Source of the DNA: Flavobacteriia bacterium
GTDB taxonomy: Bacteria > Bacteroidota > Bacteroidia > Flavobacteriales > Flavobacteriaceae
DNA length: 64,000 bases
Assembly: GCA_004293165.1 (NCBI GenBank)
Contig: RDYL01000010.1
Location: forward strand, 33,618-97,617
Direction: 5' to 3'
Notes under the pieces: generated by a model
Seen by the model: only the letters and a program-made list of their open reading frames with translations
Database searches by the model: none
What the model was told of the DNA's origin: nothing
In this document: positions 35,155 to 43,126 of the stretch, piece after piece
How positions within the stretch are numbered: position 1 is the first letter of the stretch
Layout: each line of letters opens with the position of its first letter
Position numbers and translations under genes: made by a program

Positions 35155-36135
35155 TTATTTAAAAAATGAATCTACAAATTCATATTTATTAAAAACTTGT
35201 AAATCCTCAATACCTTCTCCTACCCCAATATATTTAACAGGAATTTGAAACTGGTCAGAAATCCCAATAACTACTCCTCCTTTTGCGGTTCCATCTAATT
35301 TAGTAACTGCTAAACAAGAAACTTCCGTTGCTGCAGTAAACTGCTTGGCTTGCTCGAATGCATTTTGCCCAGTTGAACCATCCAAAACCAAAAGTACATC
35401 ATTTGGTGTATTTTCCACCACTTTTTGCATCACTTTTTTCACTTTTGAAAGCTCATTCATTAAACCAACTTTATTATGTAAACGACCCGCTGTATCAATT
35501 ATAACAACATCGGCATTTTGAGCCACCGCACTTTGTAACGTATCAAACGCTACTGAAGCAGGATCGCTTCCCATTTGCTGTTTAACTATTGGAACACCTA
35601 CTCTATCAGCCCAAATTTGCAATTGATCGATAGCCGCTGCTCTAAATGTATCTGCAGCACCTAGAACTACGCTGTACCCCGCTTTTTTAAATTGATAAGC
35701 TAGTTTACCTATTGTTGTAGTTTTTCCGACACCATTAACACCAACCACCATGATTACATATGGCTTTTTATTTGCTGGAATTTCAAACTGAGTCGCTTCA
35801 CCCGAATTGGTTTCTGATAACAACCCTGCAATTTCTTCTCTAAGGATTCCGTTTAATTCATCAGTTCCAAGGTATTTGTCTTTTGAAACACGTTCTTCAA
35901 TACGCTCGATGATTTTTAGGGTAGTATTAACCCCAACATCAGAAGAAACTAATATTTCTTCTAAATTATCTAATACATCAGCATCAACTTTAGATTTTCC
36001 TGCAACAGCTTTGGTTAGTTTAGAAAAAAAAGATGTTTTTGTTTTTTCTAACCCTTTATCTAGAGACTGTTTTTCCTGTTCGTTTAAAACAGGTTCTTTT
36101 TTATCAGAAGAAAATATTTTTTTAAAAAAACTCAT
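35155..36135 (-). CDS. ftsY: Signal recognition particle receptor FtsY
   Basis: 326 residues. GTPase that docks SRP-ribosome complexes at the membrane. The short charged N-terminal region and NG domain are typical of Bacteroidota. G1 is GVNGVGKTT (132-140), G2/I-box region LGAADTFRAAAIDQL, G3 DTAGRLHNKVGLMNEL, G4 TKLDGTAKGG. It is preceded by a terminator and its own promoter, and comes after rpmB-rpmG-DUF4295, an order typical of the phylum. Confidence 0.95.
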   Translation of the reverse strand: MSFFKKIFSSDKKEPVLNEQEKQSLDKGLEKTKTSFFSKLTKAVAGKSKVDADVLDNLEEILVSSDVGVNTTLKIIERIEERVSKDKYLGTDELNGILREEIAGLLSETNSGEATQFEIPANKKPYVIMVVGVNGVGKTTTIGKLAYQFKKAGYSVVLGAADTFRAAAIDQLQIWADRVGVPIVKQQMGSDPASVAFDTLQSAVAQNADVVIIDTAGRLHNKVGLMNELSKVKKVMQKVVENTPNDVLLVLDGSTGQNAFEQAKQFTAATEVSCLAVTKLDGTAKGGVVIGISDQFQIPVKYIGVGEGIEDLQVFNKYEFVDSFFK

Positions 36136-36192
36136 ATATACAGTTTAATTATAATTTTAAGTGATTTTAATTAATATGCACTTAATAAAGAA

Positions 36193-36223
36193 CAAATGTA
36201 AAAATAAAAAAGCTACTTTCAAA
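36193..36223 (-). promoter_or_regulatory. ftsY promoter overlapping the upstream terminator
   Basis: On the minus strand TTTG (36223-36220), exactly 19 bases, TACATTTG (36200-36193): a full match to the Bacteroidota consensus. The -33 box is the loop of the hairpin at 36207-36237. Confidence 0.72.
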
Positions 36224-36237
36224 CGAAAGTAGCTTTT
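36207..36237 (-). terminator. Terminator between the DUF4295 gene and ftsY
   Basis: Stem AAAAGCTACTTTC/GAAAGTAGCTTTT with a short loop; on the minus strand it is followed by a T-rich run. Confidence 0.82.
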
Positions 36238-36258
36238 CTATATAATTGTTTTTATGAA

Positions 36259-36411
36259 TTATTTCTTTTTCAAGAATTCATCAACTAATTCAGGAGCCAT
36301 CACAGATTCAACGAATGTGTAAGCGCCAGTTTTTGGAGATTTAACCATTTTAATAGCTTTGGTTAATCTTTTTGAAGCTGTTTGTAAAGTTGCTACGGTT
36401 TTCTTTGCCAT
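36259..36411 (-). CDS. DUF4295 protein linked to ribosomal proteins
   Basis: 50 residues, ATG at 36411 and TAA at 36261-36259. It reads MAKKTVATLQTASKRLTKAIKMV, then SPKTGAYTFVESVMAPELVD and ends in FLKKK. Small, basic and lysine-rich at both ends, it matches the DUF4295 family, which is Bacteroidota-specific and always near L28/L33; a ribosome-associated role is inferred from that position. It is 8 bases after rpmG. Confidence 0.88.
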   Translation of the reverse strand: MAKKTVATLQTASKRLTKAIKMVKSPKTGAYTFVESVMAPELVDEFLKKK

Positions 36412-36419
36412 GACTTATC

Positions 36420-36602
36420 TTATTTAATTTCTTTATGTACAGTTACTCTTTTTAAGATTGGATTAAATTTTTTAATCTCTAATCTATCTGGAGTATTTTT
36501 TTTATTTTTAGTAGTAATGTAACGAGACGTTCCTGGAACTCCTGAAGTTTTGTGCTCTGTACATTCTAAAATAACTTGGATTCTATTACCTTTCTTTGCC
36601 AT
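36420..36602 (-). CDS. rpmG: 50S ribosomal protein L33
   Basis: 60 residues. [19 protein letters not shown] opens the family, and [32 protein letters not shown] completes it. Only one Cys is present (ECTEHK) and the second pair is missing, so this is the zinc-free (C-minus) form. Between rpmB and the DUF4295 gene. Confidence 0.95.
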
Positions 36603-36623
36603 TTTGATATATATTATTGAGGA

Positions 36624-36866
36624 TTATACAGATTTTACAAATCCGTTAGCTTTTGCACTTTTCAATACAGCAGCAATTCCATTTTTATTAATAGTTTTTA
36701 ATGCAGCAGTTGAAATTTTCAACGTTACCCATCTATCTTCTTCAGGAATGTAAAAACGCTTTTTTACTAAATTAACTGAGAATTTTCTCTTTGTTTTATT
36801 CATAGCGTGAGAAACATTGTTCCCTACCATTGCTCTTTTACCTGTAAGTTCACAAACTCTTGACAT
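36624..36866 (-). CDS. rpmB: 50S ribosomal protein L28
   Basis: 80 residues. MSRVCELTGKRAMVGNNVSHA is the family opening, followed by NKTKRKFSVNLVKKRFYIPEEDRWVTLKIS and TAALKTINKNGI. No zinc-binding CxxC pairs, so the zinc-free type. First gene of the ribosomal protein cluster. Confidence 0.95.
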   Translation of the reverse strand: MSRVCELTGKRAMVGNNVSHAMNKTKRKFSVNLVKKRFYIPEEDRWVTLKISTAALKTINKNGIAAVLKSAKANGFVKSV

Positions 36867-36904
36867 TATTATTCAGCTTTATTTCGTTATCTAAAATCAG
36901 GGTG

Positions 36905-36936
36905 CAAAGAAACAAAATCGATTTCATATACACAAC
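36905..36936 (-). promoter_or_regulatory. Probable rpmB promoter
   Basis: On the minus strand GTTG (36936-36933), 20 bases, TTTCTTTG (36912-36905), one mismatch to the -7 consensus. The start would be 30-35 bases before the rpmB ATG. Confidence 0.45.
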
Positions 36937-36945
36937 TATCTTTTA

Positions 36946-38193
36946 TTATTTTTTTAAAATTTCTTTATAAATTAATTCCAATGCTTTACTAACCGCCCTA
37001 TCAATAACCTTTTCACGTGGTTGACCAAAATTAAATTCTTCTACAAAAACTGCATTTGGCGTAGCAATAGCAACATAAACAATGCCTAAATCGGCTTGCG
37101 CATCACCTTTTGTTGGTCCTGCATTTCCTGTTGTAGCAATTGCATAATCGGAAGTCATTATTTTTTGAACTGACTTTACCATTTCTGAAGCTACTTCTGC
37201 ACTAACAACTCCATATTTTTCAACAACCTCATTATCAATTCCTAATACATTTATTTTTGTTTCAGTAGCATAACTAACTACGCTTCCTTTAAAATAATTT
37301 GAAGCTCCAGAAACCGCAGTCAAAGTTGCAGCAATTTTTCCTCCCGTACAACTTTCGGCTGTTGAAATTGTAAGATTATTTTTCGTCAACAATCTTCCTA
37401 AAACAACCTCAATTGGTTCATCTTCATTATATCCTACAATTACATCACCAATTAATAAATCTAGTTTTTCAACTTGTTGTTTTATCTCATTTTTTAACAA
37501 CTCTTCATTTCCTCCTCTTGCAGTTAATCTTAGCCTAACTTTTCCTGGACTAGGCAAGTAAGCAAGTTTAATAAAATGGGGCAAATTATTTTCCCAATCT
37601 TCAATTTGCTCCGCAATCATACTTTCCCCACGACCATAAGTCATAATGGTTTGATGAACAATATAGGGTCGCTCAAATTTTTGAACTAAATTTGGAATCA
37701 CCTCATTATCAATCAAGTATTTCATTTCATAAGGAACACCTGGTAGCGAAACAAAAACAGTATTTTCTTTTTCCATCCACATTCCTGGCGCAGTTCCTAA
37801 TTGATTAAAAAGCACTTTTGCTTTGGTTGGAACTAATGCTTGTTCTCTATTAATTTGTGTAATTGGTCGCTTATAAAACCCTTCAATAATTGATTTTACA
37901 TGTGCTAAAACAGCTTCATTTTCAACTAAACTATCCTGAAAATAATCACAAAATGTCTTTTTAGTGATATCATCTTTTGTAGGGCCTAATCCCCCAGTTA
38001 CAATAATAACTTCTACTTTATTTTGAAGCGAATGGAAGGTGTCTAAAATATGTTGTTTGTCATCTGAAATTGACAACATTTCATGCGTTGCAATACCGAT
38101 TTTATCTAACGCTTTAGCGATGTAGGAAGAATTCGTATCAACAATTTGGCCAATAAGAATTTCATCGCCAATGGTTACTATAGCAGCTTTCAT
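36946..38193 (-). CDS. cinA: CinA-like protein (nicotinamide-nucleotide amidohydrolase / ADP-ribose pyrophosphatase)
   Basis: 415 residues, both domains present. The N-terminal molybdopterin-binding-like (COG1058) domain has [24 protein letters not shown] and [17 protein letters not shown]. The C-terminal amidohydrolase domain has [38 protein letters not shown] and [23 protein letters not shown]. It deamidates NMN to recycle NAD; the competence label is historical. Stand-alone gene. Confidence 0.93.
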   Translation of the reverse strand: MKAAIVTIGDEILIGQIVDTNSSYIAKALDKIGIATHEMLSISDDKQHILDTFHSLQNKVEVIIVTGGLGPTKDDITKKTFCDYFQDSLVENEAVLAHVKSIIEGFYKRPITQINREQALVPTKAKVLFNQLGTAPGMWMEKENTVFVSLPGVPYEMKYLIDNEVIPNLVQKFERPYIVHQTIMTYGRGESMIAEQIEDWENNLPHFIKLAYLPSPGKVRLRLTARGGNEELLKNEIKQQVEKLDLLIGDVIVGYNEDEPIEVVLGRLLTKNNLTISTAESCTGGKIAATLTAVSGASNYFKGSVVSYATETKINVLGIDNEVVEKYGVVSAEVASEMVKSVQKIMTSDYAIATTGNAGPTKGDAQADLGIVYVAIATPNAVFVEEFNFGQPREKVIDRAVSKALELIYKEILKK

Positions 38194-38236
38194 TTGAATA
38201 TTTTATGTTTTTTGGGGAAGTTTAATTAGAATAGAA

Positions 38237-38581
38237 TTACAGTTTAAAATCTTTTTTTATTTCTTTTACTGCTAATTCAACTCTATCTTTTAAAGATTTG
38301 AATACTTCTTTAATTTCTTTTCTTTTACCTTCGGCTTTAGCCCAAGTTATGATTTGAAGATTTTCTTCATAAGCTAAATCCATCCCTAATAAATCTAATG
38401 TAGGCTTGATTTTATGAGATGAAGCATAGGCTTTATCGAAATCTTTTTCTTCTATCGCAATTTTTATAGCTCTAATTTCAGCTGGAACTTCTTCAAAAAA
38501 TAATGTTACGATTTGCAATGCAAATTCAATATCATTTTCAGAAATCTCGTAAACTTTTGCTAAATTGTATTGTAAAGCCAT
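38237..38581 (-). CDS. Hpt-domain histidine phosphotransfer protein
   Basis: 114 residues that form a four-helix bundle. The phosphorylated histidine is His56 in AYASSHKIKPTLDLLGM, which is the standard Hpt motif. It relays phosphate between a hybrid sensor kinase and a response regulator; no such partner is in the window, so it is an orphan. The start codon is 2 bases after the stop of the FAH-family gene, so the two share a transcript. Confidence 0.85.
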   Translation of the reverse strand: MALQYNLAKVYEISENDIEFALQIVTLFFEEVPAEIRAIKIAIEEKDFDKAYASSHKIKPTLDLLGMDLAYEENLQIITWAKAEGKRKEIKEVFKSLKDRVELAVKEIKKDFKL

Positions 38582-38583
38582 AA

Positions 38584-39195
38584 TTACCTAATTTGAATTT
38601 TAAACATCAATTCTCCTTCTATAAAACCCTCTAAAACATCACCTTCTGTAACTTTGGCAACACCTTTTGGAGTACCTGTAAAAATAATATCTCCAATTTT
38701 TAGTGTAAAATATTGAGAAACATATGCAATTAACTCGTCAATTTTCCACAACATTAAACTTGTATTACCCTCTTGAACAGTGACTTGATTTGATTTTAAC
38801 TCAAAGTTAATATTTTCTAGCGAAGAATAATTTTTTTTCGATATAAAGTTCCCAATTACCGCTGAATGGTCAAATGCCTTAGCTTTTTCCCAAGGCAATC
38901 CCTTCTCTTTCAGTGTACTTTGCACGTCTCGAGCGGTAAAATCGATACCTAAACCAATTTCTTCATAATATTTATGAGCAAATTTAGCATCAATATGCTT
39001 TCCTACTCTACAAATCTTAACCAAAATTTCTACTTCATGATGAATATCATTACTAAAAGCAGGAATTACAAATGGGTTTTTATTTGGTAAAATAGCAGAA
39101 TCAGGTTTCATAAAGATTACCGGTTCTGTTGGTCTCTCATTATTAAGTTCCGAAATATGATCAGCGTAATTACGCCCAATGCAAATTATTTTCAT
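38584..39195 (-). CDS. Fumarylacetoacetate hydrolase-family protein
   Basis: 203 residues from the ATG at 39195 (MKIICIGRNYADHISELNN, the family start); the frame opens five codons earlier. Conserved blocks are PVIFMKPDSAILPN, HHEVEILVKICRVGKHI (metal-binding Glu), GIDFTARDVQSTLKEKGLPWEKAKAFD and GDIIFTGTPKGVAKV. Single-domain members act as acylpyruvases or oxaloacetate decarboxylases; which one is not known. Confidence 0.85.
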   Translation of the reverse strand: MKIICIGRNYADHISELNNERPTEPVIFMKPDSAILPNKNPFVIPAFSNDIHHEVEILVKICRVGKHIDAKFAHKYYEEIGLGIDFTARDVQSTLKEKGLPWEKAKAFDHSAVIGNFISKKNYSSLENINFELKSNQVTVQEGNTSLMLWKIDELIAYVSQYFTLKIGDIIFTGTPKGVAKVTEGDVLEGFIEGELMFKIQIR

Positions 39196-39257
39196 GGTTT
39201 TAATGATCAATAAAAAGTAATTAGCAACTATTTACTAATTACTTTTTACTAGTTACA

Positions 39258-40028
39258 CTATTTAGTATTTAACTTTCTCAATTTAATAGCCGTCAAAACT
39301 TTTTTGGTGTATAACGGAAAATCAGCGTTTTGAATCCAACCAAAATAACCCGGCTCTTTATCAAAAACATCATCTACCAAAGCACCTTTGTGTTTTCCGA
39401 AAGTAAAAATTTCTTTTCCTTCATTATTCAAAGCAATGAATCCGGCAAAGTCAACTGATTTTTTTCGCGTTGTAAATTCAGATAACGATTTCATATCATT
39501 TTCTAAATTCTCATACCGATCCAATTGTGATTTTAAGATTTCATACGTTGCCATTGTATCTGCTTCGGCACTATGTGCGTTTTCTAAGCTTTGCCCACAA
39601 TAGAATTTATAAGCCGCACTCAACGTTCTTTCTTCCATTTTATGGAAAATGGTTTGTACATCGACAGAAACTCGGTTTTTCATATCAAAATCAACTTCAG
39701 CACGCAATAATTCTTCGGCTAAAAGCGGAATATCAAATCTATCCGAATTAAATCCAGCCAAATCAGAATCTTTAATCATGTTATGAACTTGCGTTGCTAA
39801 TTCTTTGAAAGTTGGCTCATTGGCTACTTTTTCATCGGTAATTCCATGTACCGCAGTGGTTTGTGGCGGAATTGGAATGGTAGGATTTACCAACCAAGTT
39901 TTACTTTCTTTATTTCCGTTTGGATATACTTTAAATATTGAGATTTCTACAATTCGGTCTCTAGCTACATCAATTCCAGTAGTTTCAAGATCAAAAAAGC
40001 AGATTGGGCGTGTTAATTTTAATTCCAT
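39258..40028 (-). CDS. DnaQ-like 3'-5' exonuclease
   Basis: 256 residues. Exo I motif is FFDLETTGID (Asp13, Glu15), Exo II is DLAGFNSDRFDIPLLAEEL, Exo III is AHSAEADTMATYEIL, the full DEDDh set. The C-terminal 70 residues carry a small domain (IFTFGKHKGALVDDVFDKEPGYFGWIQNADFPLYTKKVL) that also occurs in other Bacteroidota exonucleases. It may act in proofreading or DNA repair; a separate polymerase III epsilon is not excluded. Confidence 0.88.
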   Translation of the reverse strand: MELKLTRPICFFDLETTGIDVARDRIVEISIFKVYPNGNKESKTWLVNPTIPIPPQTTAVHGITDEKVANEPTFKELATQVHNMIKDSDLAGFNSDRFDIPLLAEELLRAEVDFDMKNRVSVDVQTIFHKMEERTLSAAYKFYCGQSLENAHSAEADTMATYEILKSQLDRYENLENDMKSLSEFTTRKKSVDFAGFIALNNEGKEIFTFGKHKGALVDDVFDKEPGYFGWIQNADFPLYTKKVLTAIKLRKLNTK

Positions 40029-40067
40029 AGTAATTATATATCCTACAAAGATAATTGAAGATTTTTT

Positions 40068-40700
40068 TTATTTACTAATTCTTGAAAATTTATAGTAAAT
40101 AATTATTTCGGCAACCAATAAATTAAAAGTCCAACCAGACCAGGCGGCAATTCTGTAGGCATCCATTGGTAAAGGTTCAAAAAAGAAGACTAATAGATAT
40201 TTAAACAATCGAAGTGAAATTGCAGATAAGGTCAATGCAAAGCCACGGATAGCAAACTTTTGGTGTTTAATCACTTGTTTTTTCAAAATAAAATACAAAG
40301 ACAAAAAAGTAAATAACATCCAAAAAGTTGACAATAACAAGAAAGAAACTTGTGCTAACAAACCACCATTTGCATAATATGACATTACCAAACCACTTGG
40401 TCCAGAAAGCAACAAAAGGATTCCAACATAAATTCTTCCTGAAATTCTATGTAATTTTATGTATTTTCTTTGAATGTAATTTGAAAACTGAAATGCACCA
40501 AAAATCATCAAAAAAATACTCGTGTACACATGTGTAAAAAAAGCAATTTTGTAATGATTTAGAACAATTACCTCTTGTTTAATTCGTAAAAAAGCTACAT
40601 CTGTATCATATGGAATATACTGAAGTGTTATCAATAAAAGTAGATATGAAAAATAAATATATCCAATCCACAAAAGATATTTTGAATATTTAATCCACAT
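40068..40700 (-). CDS. DUF2306 membrane protein
   Basis: 210 residues with six predicted membrane helices. The block FFTHVYTSIFLMIFGAFQFSNYIQRKYIKLHRISGRIYVGILLL is the DUF2306 signature: histidines in helices and an LHRxxGR motif. Function unknown; a heme-binding role has been suggested for similar folds. Its ATG overlaps the stop of the YARHG lipoprotein gene (TAATG). Confidence 0.8.
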   Translation of the reverse strand: MWIKYSKYLLWIGYIYFSYLLLLITLQYIPYDTDVAFLRIKQEVIVLNHYKIAFFTHVYTSIFLMIFGAFQFSNYIQRKYIKLHRISGRIYVGILLLLSGPSGLVMSYYANGGLLAQVSFLLLSTFWMLFTFLSLYFILKKQVIKHQKFAIRGFALTLSAISLRLFKYLLVFFFEPLPMDAYRIAAWSGWTFNLLVAEIIIYYKFSRISK

Positions 40701-41650
40701 TATCTTCCAAAAGTATCATAGTATTCTTCAGCATTTTGCTCATAACGAAGTAGTAAATCGATATTTTTCTTTTCGATTTCGGTTAATTCATCTTTAACAT
40801 TACCAAAAACTGGCATATACCAATCAAATTGTTCAAAATAAACACGCAATTGCTTATCGCGAAAAGCGAATCCGTGACGGGCAAAAATGGAGTTTCTGAG
40901 AATAAAAATATCGGCTTTTGATAAATTGGAAACAAAATCAGAAGTTAATTCTTCGTTTGAAGCGTTCTTTTCGAATAGTTTTTCTGTAGTTGCATAATAT
41001 TCACTATCGATGTACTCTTCAATCTTTCCATCAATTGTATCTGTAGCATAAACATATTCTTTTGATTTATCAGTATCAAAGAAAGTCATGTCTAAGTTTT
41101 GTGCTTTATCATAAACAAAAAGTTTCTTCTTTAAATCAAAATTTCGTTTATAAATCATTAATTCAGACTGTTTGTAAGCTTCCCAATTTCCTTTCATAAC
41201 AGAATCGGTCTTTTTAATTTGAATTGAAAAATTTCCATCGGTTTTTGCTTTTTTGAACTCATCAACTTGCATTGTAAAACAGGATGTATTTTGAAACAAT
41301 ACACCTTTAAACGGACTAATATTTCCAGCAGAAATTGAATGCCCAATGATAGAATCACCTTTAATTTCATCTATTGAAAATGTGATTTTTCTAGTGATTA
41401 AGTTTGAATATTTTTCGTTTCCATAAATTGTATCCATTTCTTCATCCGATAAATTAGCATTAAAATCGCCCACCCAATAACCTAACAAATCTTCTTTGCT
41501 ATTCACAACTAAGCTATTACTAACCTTTGGTTCTACGAATTGAATTTCTTCAAAAGTTTGCTCTGCTACAAATTTCCTTTCATTTTTAATTGCTTCTTTA
41601 CAAGAAATAGTTAAGAATAAGATACAAATTAATGGATACAAAAATTTCAT
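40700..41650 (-). CDS. YARHG-domain lipoprotein
   Basis: 316 residues with a lipoprotein signal (LFLTISC, lipidated Cys at 17). The C-terminal YARHG domain is seen in LRNSIFARHGFAFRDKQLRVYFEQFDWYMPVFGNVKDELTEIEKKNIDLLL. The middle (KITFSIDEIKGDSIIGHSISAGNISPFKG, then MKGNWEAYK) is a beta-rich domain often paired with it. Extracytoplasmic; function unknown. Translationally coupled to the DUF2306 gene. Confidence 0.82.
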   Translation of the reverse strand: MKFLYPLICILFLTISCKEAIKNERKFVAEQTFEEIQFVEPKVSNSLVVNSKEDLLGYWVGDFNANLSDEEMDTIYGNEKYSNLITRKITFSIDEIKGDSIIGHSISAGNISPFKGVLFQNTSCFTMQVDEFKKAKTDGNFSIQIKKTDSVMKGNWEAYKQSELMIYKRNFDLKKKLFVYDKAQNLDMTFFDTDKSKEYVYATDTIDGKIEEYIDSEYYATTEKLFEKNASNEELTSDFVSNLSKADIFILRNSIFARHGFAFRDKQLRVYFEQFDWYMPVFGNVKDELTEIEKKNIDLLLRYEQNAEEYYDTFGR

Positions 41651-41682
41651 AAGATGGATTTAATAAATCAAAAATAACAAAA

Positions 41683-41708
41683 AACCCGACACTTTTCAGT
41701 ATCGGGTT
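41683..41708 (-). terminator. Terminator after the E2 acyltransferase gene
   Basis: On the minus strand AACCCGATAC, loop, GTGTCGGGTT (one G-U), then a T-run of six. Confidence 0.8.
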
Positions 41709-41728
41709 AATTTATAATTTATCTGAAA

Positions 41729-43042
41729 TTAGAAATCTCTGTTTACATCAAAAGCTTCTAAATAATCTGCAACGCGTTTCACGAAACTTCCTCCTAACGC
41801 TCCATCAACTACTCTATGATCATAAGAGTGTGATAAGAACATTTTTTGACGGATTCCAATGAAATCACCTTCTGGAGTTTCAATAACCGCAGGCACTTTT
41901 CTAATAGCTCCTAAAGCTAAAATACCTACTTGTGGTTGGTTGATAATTGGCGTTCCAAAAATAGAACCAAAAGTTCCTACATTTGTAACTGTATATGTTC
42001 CGCCTTGCGTATCGTCTGGTTTTAATTTTCCTGCTTTAGCACGGTTTCCTAAATCGTTTACTGCTTTTGCCATTCCAACTAAGTTTAATTGGTCAGCATT
42101 TTTAATTACAGGAACAATTAAGTTCCCGTTTGGTAAAGCAGCAGCCATTCCTAAATTGATATTTTTACGTTTAATAATAAAATCACCATCAACTGAAATA
42201 TTCATTCCTGGGAAATCTTTCAAAGCTTTTGCAACCGCTTCCATCATAATTGGAGTAAAAGTTAGCTTCTCACCTTCTCTCTTTTCGAAAGCAGCTTTCA
42301 CTTTATCTCTCCATTTTACGATATTAGTAACATCAACTTCAATGAACGATTGTACGTGAGCCGAAGTTTGAACCGAAGCTACCATGTAACCCGAAATCAA
42401 CTTACGCATTCTGTCCATTTCCACAATCTCATCCCCACCATTTACAGAAACCGGTTGCGGGTTTGAAGTTACGGGTTTCGAGTTTTGAGCAACAGGAGTT
42501 GACTGAATACTTGAAGTTGAAGACTGAACACTAGTTTGACTTCCTCTATTTTTGATATAATTTAATAAATCTTCTTTGTTTACGCGACCATCTTTACCAG
42601 AACCAGCAATTGTCTCTAATTCGGCTAAAGATATTCCTTCTTCTTTTGCAATATTTTTTACTAATGGCGAAAAGAATTTATCCGATGTTGAAAAATCTGC
42701 TGGAGCAACAGTTTCTTTTGCTGATTCTACTTCTTTAGCAACTTCAGCAACTGCAACTGGAGTGTCTGCTTTAACATCTGGAGTTGATGCAACAGCACCA
42801 CCTTCGGTTTCGATAATAGCGATAGTTTGTCCTACTTGAACTACATCATCGGTATTAAATAAAATTTCAACAAGTGTTCCTGCAACTTCCGAAGGCACTT
42901 CACTATCTACTTTATCAGTAGCTATTTCAAGAACTGCTTCATCCATTTCAATTTTATCGCCAACTTTTTTTAACCAGTTGGTTACGGTTGCTTCAGCAAC
43001 ACTTTCACCCATTTTAGGTAATTTCAATTCAAACTTTGCCAT
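41729..43042 (-). CDS. Dihydrolipoamide acyltransferase (E2) of a 2-oxoacid dehydrogenase complex
   Basis: 437 residues. A single lipoyl domain (1-78, lipoyl-Lys in EIATDKVDSEVPSE), a peripheral subunit-binding domain (about 125-165, FFSPLVKNIAKEEGISLAELETIAGSGKDGRVNKEDLLNYI), then the catalytic domain with SHSYDHRVVDGALGGSF near the end, containing the active-site His and Asp. Branched-chain or generic 2-oxoacid E2 enzymes begin MAKFELKLPKMGESVAEATV; no E1 or E3 gene is nearby. The linker at about 167-205 is unusual: rich in Ser, Thr, Gln and Asn, and built from repeat-like DNA (42430-42545). Confidence 0.88.
   Translation of the reverse strand: MAKFELKLPKMGESVAEATVTNWLKKVGDKIEMDEAVLEIATDKVDSEVPSEVAGTLVEILFNTDDVVQVGQTIAIIETEGGAVASTPDVKADTPVAVAEVAKEVESAKETVAPADFSTSDKFFSPLVKNIAKEEGISLAELETIAGSGKDGRVNKEDLLNYIKNRGSQTSVQSSTSSIQSTPVAQNSKPVTSNPQPVSVNGGDEIVEMDRMRKLISGYMVASVQTSAHVQSFIEVDVTNIVKWRDKVKAAFEKREGEKLTFTPIMMEAVAKALKDFPGMNISVDGDFIIKRKNINLGMAAALPNGNLIVPVIKNADQLNLVGMAKAVNDLGNRAKAGKLKPDDTQGGTYTVTNVGTFGSIFGTPIINQPQVGILALGAIRKVPAVIETPEGDFIGIRQKMFLSHSYDHRVVDGALGGSFVKRVADYLEAFDVNRDF
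42498..42540 (-). repeat. CAGTGTTCAGT-family repeat in the E2 linker
   Basis: On the coding strand CTAGTGTTCAGT, then TTCAACTTCAAG and TATTCAGTCAAC. It encodes the Ser/Thr/Gln-rich linker of the E2 enzyme. Confidence 0.5.
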
Positions 43043-43079
43043 ATCTTTAAACTAAAGTTGTTTTTTTCTATTTGATTTG

Positions 43080-43087
43080 CAAAAATA
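43080..43087 (-). promoter_or_regulatory. -7 box of the E2 gene
   Basis: TATTTTTG on the minus strand, 38 bases before the ATG. A full match to the -7 consensus but without a clear -33 TTTG. Confidence 0.4.
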
Positions 43088-43126
43088 ATAATTTTTCAAT
43101 CAATATACAGAGAATTCAATAATTTT

